Part shown: piece after piece, positions 23,669-36,800 of the stretch
Numbering within the stretch: position 1 is the stretch's first letter
Layout of the letters: the number at the start of each line of letters is the position of its first letter
NCBI GenBank assembly: GCA_950106755.1
Contig: OX467084.1
Location: forward strand, 35,901,213 to 35,965,212
Length of the DNA: 64,000 bases
Direction of reading: 5' to 3'
DNA from: Climacium dendroides
Lineage: Eukaryota; Streptophyta; Bryopsida; Hypnales; Climaciaceae
Notes under the pieces: generated by a model
Database searches by the model: none
Seen by the model: only the letters and a program-made list of their open reading frames with translations
Told to the model about the DNA's origin: nothing
Position numbers and translations under genes: made by a program

Positions 23669-26600
23669 ATGGAGTTAACAGATGTTTCAGAGAAGCGTTT
23701 TGAGCGGGCAATGGAACGCCTCTTTGCAGGAAGTTCTACTCCGGCTGTCAGGTACGGTGAATTTGGGTTACCACAAATTTTAAGCCGTACACTACTCTTT
23801 CTGCAGTCTAATTATGAAGGCTAAATCAGGCACACGAATTAAGTGTATACTTTAGATATTTCTTGGGTTTCTAGATGGTTGCTCCATTGCAATGGGGCCG
23901 TTCGCTCGTGAACGTCGGAAGTCTTTTAGTCCACGAATGAGACAGAAGATTTCGAGGAAGATCTCTGTCAGTATCATGTCATTCGTGAACAAGTTGAAAC
24001 TGAAAGCATACGGAAGGTAGTGTTGCAAAGCGTATACAGAAATCTGACAGGAGGTTCCTTTGCAGTTCTGCTGGAGGTCCTTCACCAGCAAAAAAGAAGA
24101 AATTAGACCAGCAAAATACGAGTGGACGAGCATTTCAAACCCCTGGGGGTGTAGAACCTTCACCAGTATCACACGGTTGCAGACCTTGGGACCGTGGTGA
24201 TCTCCTCCGTCGTCTGGCTACTTTCAAATCTATCAGCTGGTTTGGAAAACCTCAGGTAGAATTGTTAGACAAGGAAGTTCAAAGAATTTCAATTGCAAAT
24301 GGTCCGTATGCCCATGCAGATCATATTTTTCTTGAAACATTATTTGTACTTCAGTAGAGTTGAAGACTTTTTTTTTTTGCAAACTTATATTCTGATTGCG
24401 ATTGTATATGTACGTGTCAGTAGTTTCAATTATCATATGTCAAGTCTTATGACACCTTATGATGCTTGCTACGAGTCTGAATCCTATTCGAATGCGTTTA
24501 ACTGAATGTGTAAGGAGCCAACTTCAGGTTGCAGGACCCGTGGCCTGTGCTAGGAGAGGGTGGGTGAATGTGGATATCGACCTCCTTGCATGTGAAACCT
24601 GTGGTTCCCGGCTCAGCTTCCCTGTTCCCCTGTCCTGGCCTCGTCATCAAGGTGAGCGTTATTCAAAGACTTGAACAATCTCAGGGTAGCCCTGTAGTGT
24701 TTTATTCTCCTCAAGGAACATTTTCTCTCTTCGGAAGACTAAGTTTTTGATGAACTTGTTTCTATTTGGAACAGTGGAACGTGCTGCGCTCACATTTTCT
24801 GAGCAGCTTGACACTGCACACAAGGGTTTGTGTGCATGGAAAAATAATCCTTGTGCAGACACATTGGCATATTTTCCGCCCACGCCTGTGGCAGATCTAA
24901 GAGGAGCTTATGCTGACCGATGTGAAACCCTTCTTCAGTTATCTGCACTCCCTGTAATCTCTGAGACTGCTAAGTACCAGATGAGATTGTCCCGAGGATC
25001 ACAACTTGACCAACTTCTCTCTGAGTCCAGCCCTACCGATCCTGGATTTGTGCATGGAAATGGAGTGAATTCCAACCCAAGTGAGAACGAGCTTTTTGCA
25101 ATGAATAAGGGATTTTACGAGGTAAGCCTGGCGGTGGAAGCTTACGTCCTATCTCTTTGGTACTTCTGATTTGTACAATGGGTGCTGTGTACACAGTGTG
25201 CATTGTCGGAAGATACTTCTGCAAGAGCTATGTCCGCTGCATCTGTTTGTAGTAATTTGTTTCATTCTGTATGACGATGTTCCTAGTTTCAGTTAGGATG
25301 GTTCTGCTGACCGCACAACTGATGCCTCCCGCTTTCCTGAGATTTCTATTGAATTTTGATATGGAACAGTCTCAACGAATGATTGCGCTTTGTGGCTGGG
25401 AGCCGCGTCTGTTGCCTTACACGGTGGATTATGAGGACCACTCAAGAGTTCAGGACAACGAACGGACAGGATCTTCGCAGGGACCTGCGCCTAGCGTCAC
25501 CATACACCTTAAAGGGGACCTTCAAGCTAAGGTTCCTCGGAGTCCAATACAAGCTGATGCTGACTCTTCCGACCCAGCATCTGCAGTGCTGGATTGCAAT
25601 CTTTGTGGGGCCAGCGTTGGCCTCTGGAATTTTACTACAGTGAATCGTCCTGCTCCGTTGTTGAGCTCTGGATTTGAGGAAATTTTGTCATCCGAAAAGA
25701 AACACTTAGAGTCGGGTACTTTAAGATCTGGTGTAGATGAGTTAGTAGATGGCCCGGGGTTGGCTATCTCAGAAACAGCAGATGCTCTTCATACAAAACC
25801 TATTGAAGTGGTACCAGCCAATACGTTGGGGAGAGCAGCTACCCAGAAGGGCGTGTTAGATCTGAAACTTACCATCGCAGGTGGGCCTCGTCCTACGAGG
25901 CTTAATGCTCCGTTTTTGGTGCCACCTCTCCCTAGCAATCCTGCCTTGCTAAATACTGGAGTGCAGTCTAAGAGGAGTGAGGCGGCGGCTTATGCAGCTG
26001 GTTCATACGAATCCCGGAGACCTGAGCACCAAGAAAGAGGGACTGGTTATGGAGGCAGTAACTTAGAAACGGTTCCTTACGACAGTTCTCTTCCAGCAGG
26101 TAATATAGAGGGTATATCAGTAAATGTTAGGGAGACAGGTGATTTAGACGGTGGTCTGTTCTCACGGAATGGGAAGCGCAAGCGTGAAGTAGGTTCACAG
26201 TGGCCGGGTCCTCCGATGAAACAGCCTGCGATAGCCCTTCCTCATGCCTCTTCTGTGAATGCCATCGATTCACGCTACCTACCAAAAAAAGGGAACTCAA
26301 TGGAGAGTGTGGATAATTTGCCCCCAGACAGCGATGGGCAATGCACCAATACGGCAGAGTACCTTGGGCCCATGTCTAGGGTTCTGGCTGAACACAGCAA
26401 TGGGGCAGTTAAGAGCAAGGCTGATGGAGGAGTTGAGGAGGGCGTGCGGACTAATGAAGTAGTTAATATCTCTGAAATAGGGGTTAGCGCAGGAGTAGGA
26501 GGGTTGGAAGGGGTAGGCCTTGGTGGTAGTTCTGAAGCTGAAACTTATGATTTTGGAGCTCATTTGGATCGCGCAGAGAGCGTTGCAGAGTTTGCAACTG

Positions 26601-28280
26601 ATGATACTGACTTTATGGAAGAATTTGTCTCTGGTCGTGGTTTAATGGATGATTTTGCTCCTGAGGAAGCAGAGGCGGTTGACGTGAAAGATAATCATCG
26701 AAGCAGTCAGCAAGCTATACCTGGTATCAGTCACACATTTGTTAATGACACTCTCTCGGCTGGAGTCTCCGAAAGACGTGAGGGAAAAGGAAAGGAAAGA
26801 GAACCTGACGAGGATATCAATGCTGGGAGTACTATTGATACGACGAATGCTATCATTCAGGGTCATGATGCGGACGCCAGCCTCCAGATCAAAGATGTAG
26901 CAGAAGGATATATGACAGAAGAATCCCCGGTTCAGAGGAACGAAGAAGTCCAGAGCCAATCTTTTTTTCCACCAGGTCAGATACGCGGATTTTCATTCCG
27001 AATGAAATGCTACATGTGGAAGTTTATGCACACCTCATATCTATGTATAACATCTCTCACATCTATTATATTTAGGACGCAGTGTCACGACCCCTATCAC
27101 AAAATCCGCCACGTTTTCATCCTGGAGAAATATCATCCACTTATTTCATCCGACATTCACGATGAAAACCTAGAGCGCTCCTGTGATTCGTCATGCACAT
27201 GTTTCCCCTGTCTTTCCCCTGTACTTATATATAGATATCTCTCTCTCTATATATATAGATATATAGATATATAGATATATAGATATATATATATATGTTC
27301 ATATGTGTTTGTTTGGGAATACAGAATACGTGCATACATGCACAGATTTTTGCTGACAATGCGAAATTGCTATATTCAGGATTACCTTTGGAGGATGTTA
27401 GGATACTGGAAATCCAGACAAGGCAGTTCGACCCCATTCGGCAGCACAGGCACTTTTGTCCGTGGGTGAACGGTCATGTTGCTGCAGCAACAAGCAGCGC
27501 AGGACCCGATATTTCCTGTGGATGGCAAATTATGCTGGATGCTTTGCAGGCCCAGCGTTCTGGGACTGGTTTTGCTGCATCTGAGGTTGCTGCTTCCAAG
27601 CGCAAGGTAATTGTCATCCTTATCACTTCTGCAGCAATAACATGTCTTTCAATACGATGGAATATGCAATTGTGATGTTGGATTTCATTGATTGCCATGT
27701 GAAGTTACAAGTTTGTATTGTTATCGTCAGTGGTAATAATGCCCCTTTTCCGTCCTTATACTTTTGTGCTGTGGTGAAGACTATGTCCTCTGAAACGTCC
27801 AAGTGCATGCCTACAGCACAAATCTTTTTTGTAATCTCAAACGATGATATGAAATTTTATATAATTATTTAGAAACTTGTAAGCATATATCAGGCTCCAC
27901 GCATAGACTTTGTTGGAGTTCTGGGAACCAGTGGACCCTAGAGTTCTAGTAATGGGCCACACAGGCACTAAACTTATATTCGTTGAGAAAACTATCGTTA
28001 TGTTTACTGTTTAGATTGCTTTGTCGACTTGTATGACCTACGTTCTTTTAAAACCCTTGTTCACTTCGGTTGTTTGGCCACCTCCCATTTAGCCTGGGCA
28101 GTGTTTAGAGCTTGTTTCGTTTTTCAGTTTACTTCATCAGTTTGTTTGCTATGATGCAATGGCCTTTTCCTTTTACAATTTTCACAACTCACCTCGTGGT
28201 GATGGATGCAGGGCGATCCTCTTGTTTCAGTTCGAAAGTGCCTGGGCAGTGTCTCTACCAGTCCACCGCCAAGAATGTAA
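23669..28280 (+). CDS. ILP1: C3HC zinc-finger protein, NIPA/ILP1 (ZC3HC1) family
   Basis: Seven exons join in phase: 23669-23751, 24066-24255, 24528-24651, 24775-25121, 25370-26975, 27380-27606 and 28212-28280; 881 aa. After an N-terminus with SEKRFERAMERLF comes the family signature CRPWDRGDLLRRLATF and SWFGKP. The first zinc-binding set is C113-x2-C116 with H148-x3-C152 (LACETCG, AHKGLCAW). The second BIR-like module is split: C324-x2-C327 (DCNLCGASVGLW) lies early in exon 5, but its H806-x3-C810 partner (FDPIRQHRHFCPW) lies in exon 6, some 480 residues later. The insert is acidic, Ser/Gly-rich and probably disordered, with a basic GKRKRE patch near residue 516. The C-terminus DPLVSVRKCLGS matches the plant ILP1-type tail. 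Animal and yeast relatives act at the nuclear basket and in mitotic control; the plant role is inferred. The exon 5 acceptor (tatggaacag) was chosen because it gives a phase-0 join just before ALCGWEPRLLPY. Confidence 0.92.
27225..27297. repeat. Microsatellite (TATAGA)n/(TA)n in intron 5
   Basis: Runs of ATATATAGATATATAGATAT, with a CTCTCTCT stretch near 27239, lie within the intron between 26976 and 27379. They are likely length-polymorphic. Confidence 0.85.
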
Positions 28281-29286
28281 GTGGATGCCGAATGCATTAA
28301 AGTGTTTTGGCTTGAGGATTAGTATGGGTTCTGTAGGAGATTCACTTCGAAGGTAACGGGTGCACAACATGAATTTGCCCTCAGAACGAACTTTTTCTGT
28401 ATCAGTAAACGAAACTCTTGATGAAGTTGTGACATAATGAGGGTCATCCAAGGGCACAGTGCCCTTGTATCCACGAGAACGAGTGTGGGGAATAGTAACG
28501 TTTCATTAAGGATTTTCTTCGACAACAGGAGTATATTGAGATTCTCCAATTATTTTGAAGGAGGCTTAATTTTCATCATGTGATACTGGCTGCTTCACTT
28601 GGTAATACTTCATGCATTGTTTGGGACCAAAGAAATGTATTCTTGTAGTGTATATACTACAATGTAGATAACAATCAATGCCACTTGAAAAGTTATGTCA
28701 TTCAACTTCTTTACATGTACTATCGATAGCATTGCAATTGGGGGAAGATATATAAACTAAATTAATTACAATACTTGACAAGTTTATTGACTTCACAATA
28801 CTTCACATTTAGTGGCAATGACACTTAAATATAGTTTATAATTTAATACTTGCATTGTTTTAATCTTGCAACACTATAATATCCTTGTTAAGTTTACCAT
28901 AGGTGTATATTATAGTATTGAACATCATGGGGGTGAGCCAAAATTTGGTGAAATCTATAATTAGAAAATCAATATTTGGACCAATGTTCAAATTGTAATA
29001 AAATATTTTATTTTTAAAAATATTCAAATATTCAAAATGAAGTAGAAATTAGACTTTGGGTACTTCATTTTAGTAATTGAGTTCAAATTCAAATAAAGAC
29101 AGTTTGTCTTCTTCAATTCATATCAAGAGTAAGTTGCTAAAATATACAAAAAGCAATTTGTTCTTCAATTTGTATCAAGAGCAAGTTGCCAAAATATAAA
29201 CAAGGCAATTTTGTTGATATGTTTTTGTAGCATCTTCTTTTCTAGAGATTTCAATAGTATTATAATGAAGGATTTTTCAATATTAT
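28281..29286. other. 3' flank of the C3HC gene and AT-rich DNA
   Basis: The first 300-400 bases are probably 3' UTR, of higher GC. From about 28560 onward it is AT-rich and gene-free. A TTCTTGTAGTG near 28640 resembles a CACTA element end, but no partner end was found. Confidence 0.45.
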
Positions 29287-29288
29287 TA

Positions 29289-31758
29289 CACTAAAATTGG
29301 TAAATAATATTGGCAACATTAATTGTCAACACTAATACTAATTGTGATTTGCAAGGTTAGTGTTAGATGGAAATTTACCCATTCTAACACTATTTTAGCT
29401 CTATAGTAAAATTTGGTCATTTCAACATTTCTATGAGAGTGCATTTAGTGTTAGATGGAAACAAAATATAGAAGTTGGAATGGTACGAAAAAAGCAGTGT
29501 ATGAAATGCTGAAATAGACAATGAAATATTGAAATGTTGAAATTTTTATAGTGTATGTATAAATTGCTAAATATAGCAACAACAAAAAACAATATAATAA
29601 TCTTAACTATAGATCAAAAATTAAAGGAAAAATATAGTAAAATATCAAAAAGAATTTTTAAACTATCCTATTGAAATTGGGCAGTTTTTGCCTTTAGAAG
29701 TATTGCAAATGTTTTGCAATTATCTCTTAGAGATGTGGAAACAATTGTCCTGCACTCCAAGATCCATCAAGTCCTAATATTAAGCCACAACGAATCATTG
29801 CTTTTCTAGCATAGGATATGTTGTCACAATCCACCTCTCGATTAACATCTTCTACACTATCAACAACTAATTGTAGGAAAAAACGTTTTTCAGGATTTGT
29901 CAACTTTCCTGACCATTGTCCATTTGCTCGGGGTGCATTTTGTCAAGCATTTTGTTGTATCAACTCAATTTTCTTGACTTTCCACTGTCTTGTCCATGCA
30001 TCTTTGATTTTTGAAATGAGGAACGTATCTGCTAGTTGGCAAAGGTGAATAGAATATAGAGGTAAAAATTTGAAAACTATGTTTTTGGCAGCTAGAACAA
30101 CAGCCAATCTAGGTGTCACAGTATGACCACTACAATTATCAACTATATGATTTTCATGCGTTGATGAAGATCGGCTTGATATGCACAAGGTTCTAAAAAG
30201 TATTCGGGGAAGATAGTTTGGTTCATCCAACGTTTAAGACCCGTTCTATAAGAAACCCCCGGAATATTATCAATCAACCCCCGTATAGGATAGCTCCTAT
30301 TTTCATTTGAGAAAATGAGCATAGGAACTTCTATTGTGGCATAATGGCCTCCTGAAATGCAAACCACCATGGTCATAGACTCCCCATCTGAGACAACTTC
30401 AGTGTATTTGATAGTTGTATCTCTTCTAAACCCTAAAGTTCGGCCGTTGTCAAGATTAACAACGAAATGCGTTTCATCCAGGTTTTTCATGAGATTTTCA
30501 TCAAATTCCCTGAATGAAAATCTCCTTTGCAAAACCTCCAAATAGTAAGCAGTTTCCATTTTAATTTGAAGCTCCTTTTGAGGGCTACAAATCAAACGTC
30601 CACGTTGGAATAAAAGAACTATATTGTGGTTATCCATGACTTGATTGACCCAATTCGTTGTGATTTTGTTGACCAATAGAACATTGTCTTTGGGATCGAC
30701 AGAAAGGGCTGTGAAAATGGACTTAAGAGCTACGAGAATGGAAAGGGTCAATTCACGAAGTAGGTGAGAGGAAAATTTGACACCTGCTTTGTGAAGGCGG
30801 TTGAATTCTTCAAGTAATAGAGGGTACAAATATTACACCCATTGGCTCTTCTTTTTGCCTCGACCCGACTAGGCTTTTGGAGAATGGCGCTTCCTTTTCC
30901 CAAATGGCTTTAGCTATAAGAGAGTGGAGTGATGGGACCGGGAAGATCTTCAAGGAATTGGTCGCGTTGTTGCCACCATCAGCTGGCTTTAATGAGGTTG
31001 GCAGGGCGTTGGCTACCGAAGTGCTTTGAATAACTCGAGCATTGAGGCCCACCAAGCCGTAAACAACATCTTCAATCATCCAAAAAGTGACAGATCGGTG
31101 AGTGGTAAGGCTGGATACTTGTTGAAGACGTCGGGGAGGGGCATTGGGAGGAATTGCAACAAGTGGGAGGTGGTCCATGGTCGGCTACAAAAAAACAATG
31201 GAAATGTGACTTTAAAAAAAATGGCGACAAAAAAAAAAAAAAAATTAGAGGAAATAGAGGAGGGAAAGACAAATCCAATGGTGTCATCCAATCTCCAAAC
31301 ACATACCTCAATTAAAAGTTATAGGCATCGCAAGTTTGAATTGAAGCAGCAAAAAACCGGGAAGTATACCCCCCCCTAAAAAGCTCCTCACTTTTCTTCT
31401 TTTCTCTTCTCAATGTCTCTCAATGTCTCCAAGGCCGCCACTAGGAACTCCCCACATCTCCACACAAACTTTCTAAGGTGGTCACCAAGGAAGGGAAGAG
31501 CGGAGCAAGCAAAAAATTTTTTTGCATGGGAGGCGAAAATTGGAGTTCCTTAGGGAAGGGCTGGAACGTGAAGTTTCCCAAGGAAGGCTAGAAATTGTTG
31601 GCGGTCAGCAGAAATTAAAGTAGTCCAGGGAAGGACCAAAATTTGACGGTGGGAGGGAAGTGCTCCAATACTATTTACACATAAGTTGGAAAATAGTGTT
31701 GGGGTAAAAACAAGGAACAACACTAATTATCACCCAACACTATTAACCAATTTTAGTG
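29289..31758. mobile_element. Tc1/mariner-superfamily (pogo/DDE_1 type) element with TIRs and TA duplications
   Basis: The left end reads TA then CACTAAAATTGGTAAATAAT (from 29289). The right end, read on the other strand, is TA then CACTAAAATTGGTTAATAGT (from 31758 inward). The first 14 terminal bases match exactly and similarity runs to about 25. TA on each outer side is the duplication typical of this superfamily. Length is about 2.47 kb. Subterminal AGTGTTRGRTG-like words recur near both ends. It contains a minus-strand transposase remnant. An N-terminal segment read from a frame at 31178-30810 is plausible but not recognised. Confidence 0.85.
29943..30829 (-). pseudogene. DDE_1 transposase remnant (Tc1/mariner superfamily)
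   Basis: From 30829 the frame gives KITTNWVNQVMDNHNIVLLF and RFSFREFDENLMKNLDETHF, then GFRRDTTIKY and MTMVVCISGGHYATIE, ending near 30143. The rest is in another frame (30230-29943): HIVDNCSGHTVTPRLAVVL and LCQLADTFLISKIKDAW. The acidic triad is visible as D (LDETHF), D (VDNCSGH) and D (QLADTF), but a frameshift between 30230 and 30143 separates the second and third from the first. The upstream 31178-30810 frame may supply more N-terminus through another break. The enzyme would have cut and pasted the surrounding 2.5-kb element. Confidence 0.85.
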
Positions 31759-32732
31759 TAGTTGTAAATGTGTTCAAGCAACTCTTCAAAACAAAATTGG
31801 AAGAAAAATATTTTTTACCATATTTTATAATGCTCAAAAGTCATTCAAGCTGTGAAAAGTGATGCAAGAGTTAAATTTATATGGAGAATCTAATCACTAG
31901 GTTATATTGGTGAAAAATTAGATACATGTTGTATTAACCTAAAAAGACATTGAGGCCTAAAAATAGTCTTCAATATTGGAAAACTAATATAAGAATCTAC
32001 AAAAAAATTAGGATAGACAACTGAAAAACATATTTCAAATGTATAAGATATGTTTGCATTAAACATACAACTATATCCTACATGCTAGTGACCCTATGAC
32101 AAGAGTATGGATTGTAACACATTTGTCATGCATTTGAAAAATATAATGTCATAATCGATAATAAAATTTAGCACAAAATAATCACTCTTTCTCCAAGAAC
32201 GCTCAAAGTGACTTCATCTTTTATACAAAAAACTATAAAAAAAAATGATATAGAAATTTGATTGTATCAAATCAATTTTAGAAGGGAACATACCTTAGGA
32301 TAAGTACTCCTAAAATCAACTTTAATGAAATGTTGATTCTTCTTTTTTGGTTAAAATTGATGTAACTACACCTAATTGCACTTTATCTTAATTGTAGATT
32401 TTAGAAAGGGACGACCTTATACTTTAATGAATAGAAGCAATACAATTTAGACAAGAATCTATAGGTTTTGGAAGGGGTTATAATTAGGTACAATTATCTT
32501 ATTTGTAGGTTTTTGAATCACAATCAAGTGAAGTTATCATAATAGTATTACAAAGGTGGTAACTTTGTAAGGAGATTATTGGTAAAGTTTCACATTAATT
32601 TACCTCTTTTTTAGGCAATGTTTTGATGCTACAGTTTTGGCTACCTTTCTTAGATTGCATCAAATGGATTTAGGATTCACCAAGGTTATTCTTTCTAATC
32701 TTCACATAACATTGCATAAGCACATGATAGTA
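31759..32732. other. AT-rich gene-free stretch
   Basis: No gene or clear element is seen. Several words around TTTGTAGGTTTTTGAATCA and similar occur only once. Confidence 0.45.
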
Positions 32733-32972
32733 GTCTTTAGCCAGGGAGGATTGTCCCATGTATTGCCCTATAAATCAATCAAGTACTCTATCTAATTTGG
32801 GGTCTTTGATTGCGAATATGAACTCAAAAATTGCAAATTTTATCAAAAATTAGGGGTCTATGTAATTAAAGCAGATACTCTATATAATATGGGATCTTTG
32901 GTTATGAATATGAACTCAAAAATTGCAAATTTTATCATATGCAGCACATAGAAAATTTCACCATAGTCCTCC
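32733..32972. mobile_element. MITE-like element, family AGGGAGGATTG, copy 2
   Basis: Flanked by the exact 10-bp direct repeat CATGATAGTA (32723-32732 and 32973-32982). The left end contains CCAGGGAGGATTGTCCCATG; the right end, GTCCTCC, is its truncated partner. The core is internally duplicated: CTAATTTGGGGTCTTTGATT and ATATGAACTCAAAAATTGCA appear at about 32792 and again at about 32884. A 9-10 bp duplication points to a Mutator-like origin, but the inverted ends are weak. Confidence 0.65.
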
Positions 32973-32982
32973 CATGATAGTA

Positions 32983-33830
32983 TATGCTTTGATAGATACT
33001 GGGGAGGGATTTATTAGTTGATTCAAGGATTGCTAGGTTGGTTAAAGAGCCATAGAAGACAATTTTGTTTTGTTAGAGGTAAAGGTACTTCATTGGTAAA
33101 GAAATGTTATGAACCTTTGAAAATTTGTAACTGATTCATTGTGCCTCCAGGAGTGATGCCAATGTTCATCATTTTCTCTTGCATCCCCATGGCGCCACAT
33201 AGCTAATTCAGACAATTTTGGGCACAGTTTTCCACACACAGGAACCACACACAGGAAGTATGCCAGGCAAATTTTAAAGCATCTCATTACAGCTCCAATA
33301 CATAACCGCATCCAAGACCACACCCCTGCCTAAAGAACAATGTCACACGCACCGAACACATGCGACGCCTCTGATCTGCTACCCTGACTTGGAATTTAAT
33401 ATACAAAAGCACTGCCCACAAAGCTAACAATATTGACAGTGCTTAGAGTTCATTCGACAGAGTTCCTGCCACTAAGCTTATGTCACTCACACTTCCTTGG
33501 AGATTGGCACAAACTTCAACACCATTTCTAAACATCGTTTCTGTCTACCACACCACGAGTAGTTTACTGTTAGAGGGGTAAACTTTTAATACCAAAATGA
33601 AAGCTGCCAGAGTCGGAGAAAGTAATGGTAAAGCTTGCGTACAGAATTAACTACTCTTTGATTGACAGCCAGGGGGTTGATGAATGAATGAATTACCCTC
33701 TGATTGTAAGACCTCCATGATTCCAGCTTTTGTTCCGAAATTCGGCACACCGTGATTTCTTTCCTCAAAGTATTAAGTAACAGAGTATTTGAATTCCACC
33801 CCGTAATACAGATCTCCTTTGGTGATCACA
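32983..33830. other. 3' flank of the kinase gene
   Basis: Probably includes the 3' UTR of the minus-strand kinase (33400-33830, higher GC). No independent gene is recognised. Confidence 0.4.
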
Positions 33831-36800
33831 TCACACAAACTCCAGCATACTGTTGTAAGACAAAAGCACTCCTTCCCTGAACCCCTCTTCCTCATCTTCC
33901 AGATTCCGTTGCTCGTCGTAGGAGAGTCGTGGCGCAGACGGACTTCTGCTCGTCTTGAACATGCTTTTGCTTTTCCCCTTCATACCTTTGGGTTTGGAGG
34001 GCTTGCTGATGGGAGAAGTCATGTTGCTGTGAGTGTTGCTGCTGGTGTCGTCTTGAGAAGGCGATGAAACCGTTTTCAGCTTCCCAGAGTCGGTGGAGTC
34101 AGCTTGCCCAACAGGAGGGTAAGGGGGGAGCTGCTCAGGTGTCAACTTTCTTCCTCCCATGCCAAGACTATAGAGCGACTCGCCATCCTGTTGTGGATCC
34201 AAAATTCTCAATACTTGAGCCATGCGCGGTCGCATTGCGGGGTCTTTCTTGATGCATTGCCTGGCGGCATGCATCATGCAGTGCATCTCAAATAGGTTGT
34301 TGTCCGAGCACTCTGTTCCGCGGAGACGTGAATCTACCAATTCCAGGTTGGGCCGGTCCAGCAACTCCCTTGCCTGCAATTACCAAAAAAGTTACTAGAG
34401 GTTATGAGGGGTAAAAACGTGCACCGGGCGCTTATGATCAAGGATTCAAGGTTATAAAATGATCTATTTGATCGATCATATTGTGATATACAGTATAACT
34501 TCAGATTTCATGGAAATAGAATGACCAAATTGATAGATCATGTTGTGAACAACATAACTCACAAGGGGTCAAATTTATGTCACCACAACCTCTTGAAATA
34601 TTGTATGTGTTGATCAAGAAACAAACAAACTTGAAAAAAAGAAAGTCCCCATGTGACCTACTCAAAAGTGCTAAAAAATGAGCCTCGTGAGCCTCTTTGA
34701 TCTACTAGAGACTAAAAGCAACACCCAGTACTTCCGCCTGGGATGAAACAGGCGGACAATTCAAAGCCCAGAAGTCACAAAGAGCTCATCATACACCCGG
34801 TTTCACATACACTTTCCAGGTTTCGATGTACAGACAAGCAGCGTAAATACAAATTCCGCAGTTAAGATGCCAAGAAAAAGAACAGTCCGTTACCCAGTCC
34901 GTTAGAAGAACGCCATTTTTACCGCCCTGCAGATTTGACAACACTGCTTTACGCCCAGTAATAATCTCCAGCAAGACCACGCCAAACGCGTACACATCTG
35001 CCTTCTCCGTAATCTGCCCGGTCGCAGCATACTCGGGCGCCAGATACCTGAACACATGACCACGAAAAACTGTAAACACTGAGGCACAAATTATAACAGT
35101 AGGAACTCACTGACAATGCACCTGAGTACTGCGCTCTGCACGACTAGAGAAATAAAGACAACGGATGGATGCTACGAATAATACAGTTTTATTTAGTTTA
35201 AGCATGGTTCTAAGGTAGAGATACTAAAATCCATAGGAACCTGATCCCATCTCCTATCGACTTATCCCTGCTATCAACAGCCAATCATCTCCTCCGATAC
35301 ACACGGTTGGCCTTCAATCACCAAGTTAGGTGTAAGCATGACTTGATTAGACGTCTATAGCCACTCATATGGTTGAGTGGTTGGATGGTTGGGGTTGTCT
35401 ACAAGAACTGATATTGGTCCACAACCTCCCACCACGATTGGTTGCATATAAACCAAACACATTGATAAAAATTAAATCTCACGAGAGGATGGGCCTACCC
35501 GAAGTGATCTCTCCAGTTGTGTTCTATATTTCTTTAGTAACCTCCCAGTGAATTCTATAGTGATCTCTATTCTATTAAGTGCACAGCGCCACGACCCGCC
35601 ACCACCATTTCATCCATTTGAATGTTCACGTACTCACCCTTACAGATTTTCATCCAAAATTTGGAAGAACTCGAGTATAGGATCTACAATCACAGACAGT
35701 GGTCTACAACCTCTTGAATTTGGCTGTATTACTAGTATTGATTCAAATGCATTGAAGTGGCATAAGAAGCATCCTCTACCTTGATGCCGAGGAGCAGAAA
35801 GAGTGTGTCGTAGGAAAAGGTTTCACTTACCCCAAAGTCCCAAGCACCCGGGTCTCTTCCGCCATGTCTCCGTGCATCTGTCGCCTGGCCAGTCCAAAAT
35901 CCCCCACCATGGGCGTAAAATCATGAGTGAGCAGGATGTTATTTGGCCTCATGTCTCGGTGCACAATGCAGCCCACCCGACACTCTTCATGCAAGTACCG
36001 AAGGGCTCTTGCGGAGCCCAAAGCAATCTTCTGCCTGTACTTCCACGGCAAGACCTCCCTGTTCTTCGCTGCAGAAGCCATGGTCCGAAAAGGTGGGTGA
36101 GGCTCACAGAAAACAAGGCAAACATAACATTCCTAACCAAGGCAGCAGGAGCCTCCCATTTAACCTTCAAGAAAAACCCAAGTATCAGGGAGAATGTGCC
36201 TTTAAAAAGACGAGGCGGTCACGCTTCCTTAACTCGAGGTAAGAATGATTCTTTCATTGAGCCTATATTTCTTAGGAGCTTGAACACTTGTTCAAGGAAC
36301 CCATGCTTCACTGGTTTAGAATGTTATGGCAAATGAATTCAAGTTTCCGAAAACATGATGAAACCCTAAAAAGCTCCAAAGAACCTACACATAGGGACAA
36401 CATCAAAGAGTTCTTTACTTACCCGAGAGATGTCGATCTAATGAACCATTACACACATACTCGTACACCAGGAGGCGTTTCCCATTCTCGACGCAATACC
36501 CAATCAGTGTAACCAGGTTACGATGCTGTGCACAACTTAGAACCTCCACCTCCGCACAAAACTCTTCATCCCCCTGGTTGCTGGCAATCTTGTGCTGCTT
36601 CACCGCAATCAGCTGCCCTTCCGGCAGAATCCCTCGGTACACGGATCCATAGCCGCCTTGCGCCAGGTAATTATGGTGATTGAAATTATCAGTAGCATAC
36701 AGCAACTCCGCATAGGAGAATCGCCTCACTGCTTTTCCAAATTCCGGTGTCTTGTGCTTGCAAACAGTACAAAGCGGTGGAGCTAAAGGACCTTGCTTCT

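Noticed and set aside
25271..25369. Start of the long C3HC exon frame at 25271
   Set aside because: The ATG there is inside an intron; the phase-0 acceptor at 25368-25369 gives the family-like join before ALCGWEPRLLPY.
28630..28665. TTCTTGTAGTG resembling the right end of a CACTA element
   Set aside because: No left end or 3-bp duplication was found upstream; a chance match is likely.
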